DNA from: Odobenus rosmarus divergens
Taxonomy: Eukaryota > Chordata > Mammalia > Carnivora > Odobenidae
Assembly (NCBI RefSeq): GCF_000321225.1
Contig: NW_004451527.1
Span: forward strand, 99,088-163,087
Length of the DNA: 64,000 nucleotides
Direction of reading: 5' to 3'
The notes beneath the pieces were generated by a model that worked only from the letters and a program-made list of their open reading frames with translations, did no database searches and was not told where the DNA came from. Below, piece after piece: positions 56,801 through 64,000 of this stretch. Both the position numbers and the translations under genes were made by a program. Each line of letters starts with the position of its first letter. The first letter of the stretch is position 1.

Positions 56801-57580
56801 ATTTTATGATACTATGCTACTTATTTTTTTTCATATCCATCTTGGTATTGGGAATGTGTCCACTATTGTTTCAACTAACCAACCATGGCAATTTGACATT
56901 AAAAGAGCTTCCATTTCTCATTCTTTTTCCAAATAAAAACAAAATTGTGTTGTTATATTCTTGATTGTAAATTGTTCTTGTTTTCACTTGAAATTGAAAT
57001 AGAAAGATACAGGCATTCAAATGAGAAATTGAGATGTAGACAGGTGCAGAAAGCAGACTAGAGTTAGAAAGGTGTGCACAGGTATAGGAAGATTTATTTA
57101 TGTGATGTAGTTATAAAAAGATATACATAGGTATTTGGACTTAATCATAATTTAGACTACAAGTTGAGGAAACTTTTAATATCGTGGTGCAAAAAGTATG
57201 TAACTACTCAGAGGTTTCATGCTTTTAAAATTGATTTTTTTGATCCATACGTTTAGAGCATTTTAACTTTTTTCTTTGAAACAAAATTTGTTTCTTCCTC
57301 TTGCCTCCCCCATCCCAATATAGACTAGTGTTCTATATTAGGATGCCAGTCATTATAGAATACAGAATAAGTTTTCTATTAAGAAAGCAAATTTTTAAGC
57401 TAAAACAAATTCATTTTAAAGTTAAATATCATTTGTAGAAATGCACTTTCAAAAAGTCCTCACTCAGAGAGGCTACTCTCCAGTTAAACATAAAAAAATC
57501 CCAAAATATAATGTAACTAGTTTCATCTTCTGCTTATTTATTCACAGAATGAGGAAGAATGGGGACCACTTTTTGATATA
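53880..57580. other. MAP2K4: MAP2K4 intron 1 around the micro-exon, repeat-poor
   Basis: About 3.7 kb with no recognised SINE or L1, in strong contrast to the rest of the window. It contains only the 33-nt alternative exon at 56,757. Repeat-poor intron around an alternative exon often carries splicing control elements; this is an inference from the layout. Confidence 0.5.
56757..56789 (+). CDS. MAP2K4: MAP2K4 alternative 33-nt micro-exon
   Basis: This 33-nt exon sits 10.9 kb into intron 1. A pyrimidine-rich tract ending TTTACTTTAG precedes it and a GTAAGC donor follows. Joined to the G left by exon 1 it reads GFQINFCEKAQ, with the last base starting a serine codon. It adds 11 residues in frame, just before the KRKALKL docking motif of the next exon. 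This equals the insert I recall for the longer human MAP2K4 isoform. The insert could alter docking of JNK/p38 or scaffold binding; this is inferred. The surrounding intron is otherwise non-coding. Confidence 0.92.
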
Positions 57581-57780
57581 CATCATTCTTTCCCCCCACC
57601 AGCTTTATTGAGATATAATTGACATATAACATTTATGTTAATTTTAAGGTGTACAGTGTGATGATTTGATATACTTATATATTGCAAAATGATTATCACA
57701 GTAGGGTTAGTTAACACCTCCCTCACCTCACATAATTAGTATTTCTTTTTGTGCTGAGACCATTTAAGATTTACTCTTTT

Positions 57781-57860
57781 TTTTACTTAAAATTTTTTTA
57801 TTGTTACGTTAATCACCATACATTACATCATTAGTTTTTGCTGTAGTGTTCCATGATTCT
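57781..57860 (-). mobile_element. Short antisense L1 3' end
   Basis: TTTATTGTTACGTTAATCAC, then ATTACATCATTAGTTTTTGC and GTGTTCCATGATTCT. It is bounded by AAGATTTACTCTTTT (57,766) and AAGATTTATTCTTTTA (57,861). Confidence 0.9.
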
Positions 57861-57947
57861 AAGATTTATTCTTTTAGGGGCGCCTGGGTGGCTCAGTCGG
57901 TTAAATGCATGCCTTCTGCCTTGGTGGCTCAGGTCATGATCCTAGGG

Positions 57948-58284
57948 TCATGAGACCCACTGCAACCTCCCCTCCAGCCCCACTCCACCCCACCGTGCTG
58001 TTCTCGCTCAGAACACAACAGCAGAGCAAAGGTGCCCAGTACACCTGTCTTCCTACACCACCCCACCCTGGGTTCAGCTGCTAGTCAATCTATAGCATCA
58101 GCAGCTGAACACTCCGAACCAACCCAGGATCAACTCAAGTCCACTACACTGCGAGTCCCCTAACGGCAAGGACCTAACTTGTTTCTGGACCAATCATTTC
58201 CCTCTCTTTATGCACCAAGATGTCCAAAAGGCGTTTCGTGAATGAATGTATCAAACTGTGTTGAATCCCAAAAGCTGGAAAACA
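57948..58284 (-). repeat. Inverted copy A of 59,638-59,969
   Basis: From TCATGAGACCCACTGCAACC to AAGCTGGAAAACA this segment is the reverse complement of 59,969-59,638, with a few percent of differences including a one-base insertion (CCCAGGATC against CCCAGATC). It forms a roughly 330-bp inverted repeat with a spacer of about 1.35 kb. Confidence 0.95.
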
Positions 58285-58305
58285 GCCCTAGGGCCGGCTC
58301 CCTGC
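58284..58305 (+). repeat. Re-copied 22-bp fragment of the host SINE
   Basis: AGCCCTAGGGCCGGCTCCCT plus GC equals 58,475-58,496 of the same SINE with one mismatch (C/T). It lies between inverted copies A and B. Confidence 0.88.
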
Positions 58306-58376
58306 ACCGCCCCCCCGCCCCAACTGTGCTGTTCTCACTCAGAACACAACAGCAGAGCAAAGGTGCCCAGTACACC
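58306..58376 (-). repeat. Inverted copy B of about 59,876-59,940
   Basis: TGTGCTGTTCTCACTCAGAA to GGTGCCCAGTACACC is a second inverted copy of a part of the segment already present in copy A. Like copy A it has GTACACC where the 59.9-kb locus gives GTATACC. Confidence 0.9.
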
Positions 58377-58464
58377 GATCTTGGAAAAAAGTTAATGTAT
58401 GTAAGCAACTGAAAACTTACAATTTAGTACAAAAATAAATGCTGTCAACTTAGAGCTGGCCATA
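58374..58464 (-). repeat. Inverted copy C of 60,129-60,219
   Basis: ACCGATCTTGGAAAAAAGTT to TAGAGCTGGCCATA is the reverse complement of 60,219-60,129, with one difference seen. The B/C junction shares the three bases ACC. Confidence 0.95.
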
Positions 58465-58650
58465 CCAGGGATGGAGCCCTAGGGCTGGCTCCCTGCTCAG
58501 CAGGGAGTCTACTCCCTCTCACACACTCTCTCAAATAAACAAATAAAATCTTAAAAAAAGATTTACTCTTTTAGCAATTTTCAAGTATATCATAGTGTTG
58601 TTAACAGTAGTCACCGTGCTGTACATTTTAGATCCCCCAATATAGATCAT

Positions 58651-58820
58651 TTTTTTTTTTAAAGATTTTATTTATTTATTCACGAGAGACAGAGAGAGAG
58701 GCAGAGGGAGAAGCAGCCTCTCAAGGAGCAGGGAGCCCGATGCTGGACTCGATCCCAGGACCCTGGGATCATGACCTGAGCCGAAGGCAGACGCTTAACC
58801 ATCTGAGCCACACAGGCGCC
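58651..58820 (-). mobile_element. CAN-SINE (antisense)
   Basis: AAAGATTTTATTTATTTATT left end and GAGCCACACAGGCGCCC head. CCCAATATAGATCATT and CCCAAAATAGATCATT flank it. Confidence 0.93.
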
Positions 58821-58829
58821 CCCAAAATA

Positions 58830-59637
58830 GATCATTCTTAAGTTAGTTAGTTCAAAGGAAACAATGTTTTACCTAGAGAAAACATTTCTGCTGTTTTAAA
58901 ATTTTCTGATGGAATCAAAATGTTTATAATTTCCATTGGTTGAACAATGTGACTTCCTTTGAAATGTAGCTAGTAAAAATTTATCTCTGGAATGGTTCAC
59001 TCGTGATAGAGAGTAGGGCAGCTAAGCCCTAGGATAAATTTTTTTAATTGGTTCATTATTATCATCCTTCTCTTACCTTTAAAAATATTATGCGATTTCC
59101 TGCCCATAATGAACCTACATATGTGATATACATCTATAGGTAATGAAGTTACAACTTCTGTTTTATGCTGTTTTTAATTTTAATACACTTTGATAATCTT
59201 TAGTTTAAAAATATTTCTGTTTAATGTTTAATATAATTTTTACTTATGTATTGATAAAATCCAAGAAAAATGCTGACATTTTAAAAATTTAAAGCTGCAT
59301 TCACATTGTTGTCCTTTTTCCTAACTTAGCCCAATTGTGGACACAAAACAAGAGAAATGTATTCATTTTATTAAGTTTAAAATTGTGTGTGCAGTGCCTG
59401 TGAAAGGCTCTGTAGCTAGATGAAAAGTGCTTCCAGACCATCTAGATGGTTCTGTGCCTTTTCCATTGTTACAGAAACGGTAGACTGGCAGTGCCACCCA
59501 CATGGAAGTGTGGGACGAGGAAGCCCATATGTCCCCACTTTGACACTCACTTTTGGTTGTTTTCACGACCCCTTCACCCAGCCTTCTCATGTCTCCTTTT
59601 TGACTCTCCCCACTCCCACGTGGGAGGTTGGCCTCTT
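58830..59637. other. MAP2K4: MAP2K4 intron 1, unassigned
   Basis: AT-rich intron without a recognised repeat or exon. Confidence 0.4.
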
Positions 59638-60219
59638 TGTTTTCCAGCTTTTGGGATTCAACCCAGTTTGATACATTCATTCACGAAATGCCTTTTGGAC
59701 ACCTTGGTGCATAAAGAGAGGGAAATGATTGGTCCAGAAACAAGTTAGGTCCTTGCCGTTAGGGGACTTGCAGTGTAGTGGACTTGAGTTGATCTGGGTT
59801 GGTTCGGAGTGTTCAGCTGCTGATGCTATAGATTGACTAGCAGCTGAACCCAGGGTGGGGTGGTGTAGGAAGACAGGTATACTGGGCACCTTTGCTCTGC
59901 TGTTGTGTTCTGAGTGAGAACAGCACGGTGCGGGGGTGGGTGGAGGGGAGGTTGCAGTGGGTCTCATGAGAGCTGCTTTCCTGATTGGAGAAAGTGGCTC
60001 AGAGATCCAACAATGGGCCTGCCCTACTTTGGAGTTAAGCAGAGCTGTCTGTGGCTGGGACCTCAGTGGAAGACTCCAGGGGAGCGGGCACCCATATCAG
60101 GGAGGGTTGGAGCAGGGATGTTGGTAGATATGGCCAGCTCTAAGTTGACAGCATTTATTTTTGTACTAAACTGTAAGTTTTCAGTTGCTTACATACATTA
60201 ACTTTTTTCCAAGATCGGT
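59638..60219 (+). other. Source locus of the inverted copies
   Basis: Unique-looking intron sequence whose parts 59,638-59,969 (A), about 59,876-59,940 (B, nested in A) and 60,129-60,219 (C) recur inverted in the SINE at 57.9-58.5 kb. Frames on both strands (up to 105 codons) show no domain. The middle part, 59,970-60,128, was not copied. Confidence 0.85.
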
Positions 60220-61514
60220 CGTGCCTTAAAAAATTAAAGTACGGTTTTGTAATGTTTGCAGACAGTCCGTCTTACATTTGAAATATAGACATTAACTCAA
60301 TGTTAAAAGTAGTCATTGTCTCTTTAAAAATAAAGGGCTTGAAATCACTAAGGTAGTCTTTTCTCATCTAATAAGGCATACTGTAGTGCCAGAATCTTCT
60401 GTTTTATTCTAAGGATGTTTCAAAATTATCAGAAGACCTTATATTTAATTCATTAAGAATATTTATATGTCATACAATAGTTGTAGGAGGGGATGGGGCT
60501 CAAAGAGCACAAAATTAGATATTGTTAAAAGTCAGTGAGTGAGTACAACTGCTTCAAACGTTCAATTCTCCACCATAAATTAGAAGGACTTATTGTAAGA
60601 TGATTCTCATGACTAATGGAAGCTCTGAAGGATTAATTTTTCCCATTGTTTGACTTTCACATAGTTTTTGTTTTTTATATTGTTGCATCACTATTCCAAT
60701 TAGTTTATTACAATTGCCTGTTATAAGTTAGTGGAGTTTTATTGGAAATGTGTGTGTGGGTATTTACACACACAGTATGAGATTGCATATTTAATTTTGG
60801 AACCAGATTTTTATAGAAATTCAATAAAAATCCACTTTGCACCTCATGGTCTTTTTTTAATCAATTATAGTTTGCATTTATTTGCTTTTTGGTTTTCTAA
60901 ATATATTTGTTTAAGATAATATGCATTTAAGATAAGTAAATAAATGAAGTTATAATTAAGACAACTGTTATATTTCTTTCAACACTGTTGGATTGTCACA
61001 TCATTCTGAAGTCTGAATGTAAGACTACGTTAGGGAAAAATATTCTTTCTGATTTAGAGTGCCTACATTTAGAAGGTTGATTAATTCATCATTTATCATT
61101 TGGAGATAATGATTTTGTACTTGTAAAGGTGTTTATGTGACTTCTGACCAAGTTTGGATGATCCTATCTCGATGGCTTTAATCAGCTAACCTAAACACAG
61201 TTCTTTAGGATATGATTTGCTTTGCTTTGTAAAATCTATTTTTTTTCCTTTTTGATGGGGGGGGGATATGCCTAGAAACACTTTTTGAGAAGTGCTTTTA
61301 TAGATGTCAAATTTACCCTAGTGTATTAGCATTCTGATTTTTTTGTTTGGATGAGAATTACGACTTTTTAAGGAGCCCATGCTATAGGGTTGTTGAGTGT
61401 TAAGACAAGTTTGGGTAGAGTCTTGCAGCTTTTCTGTAGCCTTTACTCTTTTGGTAGCTTTGAAAACATTTCTTAGTGGCTTTTAAAAATTGTTTTACTT
61501 GGGAAAGTTTACTT
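60220..61514. other. MAP2K4: MAP2K4 intron 1, unassigned
   Basis: AT-rich intron. No exon or named repeat recognised. Confidence 0.4.
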
Positions 61515-61529
61515 AAACAACAGGATCGT

Positions 61530-61769
61530 GGGGCGCCTGGGTGGCTCAGTCGTTAAGCGTCTGCCTTCGGCTCAGGTCATGATCCCGGGGTCCTGGGATC
61601 GAGCCCCGCATCAGGCTCCCTGCTTGGCGGGAAGCCTGCTTCTCCCTCTCCCGCTCCCCCTGCTTGTGTTCCCTCTCTCGCTGTCTCGCTGTCTCTCTCT
61701 CTCTCTGTCAAAATAAGTAAATAAAATCTTTAAAAAAAAAATTATAAAAAAAAAAAAAAAACAAAAAAA
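61530..61769 (+). mobile_element. CAN-SINE, young near-consensus copy
   Basis: Complete head GGGGCGCCTGGGTGGCTCAG, tRNA-derived body and CT tract, and a long A-rich tail (61,733-61,769). The duplication AAACAACAGGATCGT is perfect at 61,515-61,529 and 61,770-61,784. High completeness and intact flanks suggest recent insertion. Confidence 0.96.
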
Positions 61770-61954
61770 AAACAACAGGATCGTTAATTTAGAAAATTTT
61801 GTGCTCCAGAGCTGACTTTTATTCTTGAAGTCACTAATAGAAATTGGATTACAGGTAGTGATTGCTTTTGGTAACATTGCACATCAGAGTATTTGGAGAA
61901 AAAAATGGAGGTATCCTAATGACAGATTCTCATTTAATTGTGAAACTACTCTTT

Positions 61955-62117
61955 TAAAAAAAAAAAAAGATTTTATTTATTTATTTGAGAGAGACAGAGA
62001 AAGCATGAGCGGAGAGAGGGGCAGAGGGAGAGGAAGAAGCACGCTCCCCGCTGAGCAGGAAGCCTGACTCAGGGCTTGATCCCAGGACCCTAACTGACTG
62101 AGCCACCCAGGTGCCCC
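61955..62117 (-). mobile_element. CAN-SINE (antisense)
   Basis: AAAAAGATTTTATTTATTTA left end and GAGCCACCCAGGTGCCCC head. AAACTACTCTTT on both sides. The ATCATGACCTGAGC part is deleted (CCCAGGACCCTAACTGACTG). Confidence 0.93.
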
Positions 62118-62129
62118 TGGGTGCAAACT

Positions 62130-63620
62130 ACTCTTTACAATAAGTATCCCTAATTGTCTTTAAGTTGATAATAATAAAAAGGAAGCCATAAAGAGGAGGA
62201 AGGATGTTTTGTGAATCTTTCCAGAACTTTGAGGAAGTCATTATAAGTTTACTGACCTGATAAGAAGTGTCTATAAAAGATGATGTTTTGCTCAAGAGAG
62301 TATTTTACTGTATTGGAGGTAGAGTGTGTAGAAAATCAGGAAGGAAGAAGTGGAGGGAGAGAGTCAAGCCATCCTGCATTTAAGCTAAGAGCTTAGAAAA
62401 TTCAACTGATTAAATTTCTAATTTTCCATTTTATGTTGCAAAAATCTATGCCCAATGGCCAAAATTTCATCATTTGGAATTTATAAAAGTCAGCTAAGTT
62501 TTTAGCAATCATAAGAAACAATGCTGCTATGGGAGGCTAACAAGTTTTACTTAAATTTATATAGTTTACATAGAATTTAATATTTGTATTTTAAATTTAT
62601 ATGCTGAACTTAGTTTAAAAATGAGACTTTTGTAGGATTTGCCATAAGTCAAACTGGCATCCAGAATATTCATCACTATCTTTGTGGACATAATAAACTG
62701 CCAATGGAAAATCCATCTGCTTGGAAACAGTTTTTATACAAATTAAGCCCAAGAATTGTTGTAGTGGTATAGTCAGAGTCAAGGTTCACACAATCCCTTT
62801 ATACCTTATATCATTCCAAGGGGAATGTTGCCTAATTGTCTTTGATCTTCAAAGTGATGGGAACATTAATTCCTCCTGAAGAATGGTTTTTGTTGCTAGG
62901 AGAAGGAAGGTTTTGAGGAATAGCTATTGCACCTTAAAAATCTTTTGAAGAAGCTTAATGTGTGGTATTTTTGAGCGAGAAAAAAGTGAGTGATAATCCC
63001 ACAGTGCAGAAAGTGTCCCTTCACCAGCCCATTGAACTTGACTACTAGCAGTGTGGGCTGTTGGACAGAACTTTGTGGTTGGGCAGCTACAGGGCAGAAA
63101 TGATGTGGAAGGTTTCCAGAGTGTATTCCCAGCTAAATCTCCACTTAATCAGAGTGGTTTTTAATTTAGCTTATAAATTTAGGGTGATGGTTTTCAAACA
63201 AGGTGTAGCAAGTACTTGAGATTCTCATGTGCTTTCAATTTCCAGTGCTTTTACAAGTGCTTCCAGTGATTTTACAAGTGCTTTCAAAATCCAGACACAA
63301 GTGTCTAGATGAAAAGGTGTACTAGAAGAAACTTTTACAAGAAATTTTACACAACCCAGGTTGGTGTTCATCTTCTCATTAGGCAGAGTTTGGTGAACAT
63401 TAATCAGAAATGAAAATCAAGTATATATAAGGATATTCTCTGCCCTGTAGAGAACCTTGTATAAGGTTAGATAAACAGAGGCACAAATGTAACATTTAAC
63501 AATACTGCTAATGATAAGAGGCACTGGGGTCTTTAAAGATGAATTCGATCTAGAGCCTACTCTGAGGGAGCTTATGTTCTTTGAGAGACTGAACATGTAG
63601 AGACAGACTGACAGAAATGA
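62130..63620. other. MAP2K4: MAP2K4 intron 1, unassigned
   Basis: No exon or confident repeat. Near 63,236-63,288 a short motif, AGTGCTTTTACAAGTGCTTC, repeats imperfectly about three times. Confidence 0.4.
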
Positions 63621-63629
63621 TAATAATAA

Positions 63630-63830
63630 TAGGTAACCCATTTACTATGTGCCAAACCCTGTTCTGAGCACGTTCTGTTAACTCCTTTAATTCCTATAAC
63701 CTCACGAGGTAGGTATAATGACTATTATAGAGGAGGAAACGGAAGCACAGAAAGGCTAATAATTAAATCTTCCAAAGTCAGCCAGCTAATCAGTGACAGA
63801 ACTGTGTGACCTTGCTCTGGTCACAGTCGA
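63630..63830 (-). repeat. MIR (antisense)
   Basis: TACTATGTGCCAAACCCTGT, CTCACGAGGTAGGTATAATG and GAGGAAACGGAAGCACAGAA. Well-preserved inverse MIR. Confidence 0.85.
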
Positions 63831-63904
63831 CATGCTGTAAACCATCCTGTTTTCTTAATTCTTGAAAGAAAGCAGGGGTGCTCCTAGGATTGATTTTCTT
63901 TTTT

Positions 63905-64000
63905 CTTTTTTTTAAATTTTTTATTATGTTAATCACCATACATTACATCATTAGTTTTTGATGTAGTGTTCCATGATTCATTGTTTGTGCATAACACCCA
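63905..64000 (-). mobile_element. Antisense L1 3' end, cut by the window edge
   Basis: TTTTTTATTATGTTAATCAC, then ACATCATTAGTTTTTGATGT and ATTGTTTGTGCATAACACCC. The rest lies beyond base 64,000. Confidence 0.92.

Larger units (their letters stand above)
57878..58557 (+). mobile_element. CAN-SINE split by a 517-bp complex insertion
   Basis: The SINE head GGCGCCTGGGTGGCTCAGTC runs to CCTAGGGTC near 57,949. The SINE resumes at CCAGGGATGGAGCCCTAGGG (58,465) and ends AAATAAACAAATAAAATCTT plus poly-A. The flanks AAGATTTATTCTTTTA (57,861-57,876) and AAGATTTACTCTTTTA (58,558-58,573) are its target duplication, so the SINE was whole when it inserted. Everything between 57,948 and 58,464 arrived later. 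Confidence 0.93.
57590..58640 (-). mobile_element. Antisense L1MB-type 3' UTR, interrupted
   Basis: CCAGCTTTATTGAGATATAA and AATTTTAAGGTGTACAGTGT lead to GACCATTTAAGATTTACTCT. The element resumes after 58,573 with AGCAATTTTCAAGTATATCA and AACAGTAGTCACCGTGCTGT. An L1 tail and a SINE are inserted at one point in it. Confidence 0.85.
45883..64000 (+). other. MAP2K4: MAP2K4 intron 1 (continues past the window)
   Basis: After the exon 1 donor the rest of the window is intron 1, apart from the optional micro-exon. I looked for the constitutive exon 2 (start of the KRKALKLNFANPPF coding stretch) and did not find it, as expected from the long first intron in human. Contents are the end of the CpG island, MIR and L2 relics, CAN-SINEs, an L1M 3' end at 50.4 kb, an antisense L1MB-like 3' end at 57.6-58.6 kb, and the rearranged SINE at 57.9-58.6 kb. 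Confidence 0.9.

Noticed and set aside
58306..58376. Copy B as a simple tandem duplication of copy A
   Set aside because: It is separated from A by a re-copied SINE fragment and runs directly into C with 3-bp shared sequence, so a jump model fits better.
59363..60201. Opposed open frames (up to 105 codons) at the source locus of the inverted repeat
   Set aside because: No domain or start context; the inverted copies contain frame-breaking changes, so there is no evidence for a gene.
61530..61600. tRNA-like sequences at SINE heads
   Set aside because: All such matches are the tRNA-Lys-derived heads of CAN-SINEs, not functional tRNA genes.
45883..64000. Search for MIR744 and for MAP2K4 constitutive exon 2
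   Set aside because: Both are expected further into the gene; no matching sequence is seen in the 18 kb of intron 1 present here.

Overview
This window is nuclear DNA from a carnivoran mammal. The clearest marker is about 48 copies of the tRNA-Lys-derived CAN-SINE, with its tRNA-like head, CT-rich middle and AAATAAAATCTTT tail, together with carnivore-type L1 3' ends. None of the copies looks like the dog SINEC_Cf subfamily, so I infer a non-canid caniform (bear, seal or mustelid lineage). No viral, plasmid or prokaryotic gene organisation is present.

Two protein-coding genes lie head to head. ZNF18, a SCAN/KRAB/C2H2 transcription factor, is on the minus strand. Its CpG-island promoter is near 25.9 kb, its SCAN exon at 12.3-11.9 kb, and four further coding exons are at 10.0, 9.4, 3.86 and 2.94 kb. 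All splice sites and phases agree. The zinc-finger exon lies beyond the left edge. MAP2K4 (MKK4/SEK1, the JNK/p38 pathway kinase kinase) is on the plus strand. Its CpG-island promoter and first coding exon are at 45.77 kb and the gene continues past the right edge. The optional 33-nt micro-exon of the longer MAP2K4 isoform is at 56,757-56,789. The ZNF18-MAP2K4 order and divergent orientation match human 17p12. The roughly 20 kb between the two promoters holds no recognisable gene.

Region by region: 1-25.8 kb is ZNF18 intron and exon sequence. It includes a HAL1-like L1 at 7.4-8.9 kb, a 5'-truncated L1 at 10.3 kb, and a nested L1 stack at 14.15-23.6 kb split by about a dozen SINEs. The interval 25.9-45.5 kb is intergenic, with an antisense L2, probable LTR fragments, an AT-rich microsatellite tract, a MER5A-like element, a truncated L1 at 34.85 kb and a Tigger/MER2-like element. 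From 45.5 to 64 kb is the MAP2K4 promoter, exon 1 and intron 1, including a 55-base assembly gap.

The most unusual structure is at 57.95-58.46 kb. A CAN-SINE with intact flanking duplications is split by about 517 bp made of three inverted copies of sequence from 59.64-60.22 kb plus a re-copied piece of the SINE itself. This looks like a serial replication template-switching event. Several sites also show two retroelements inserted one after another into the same short target. I see no new coding system; most of the window is ordinary mammalian intron and repeat sequence.
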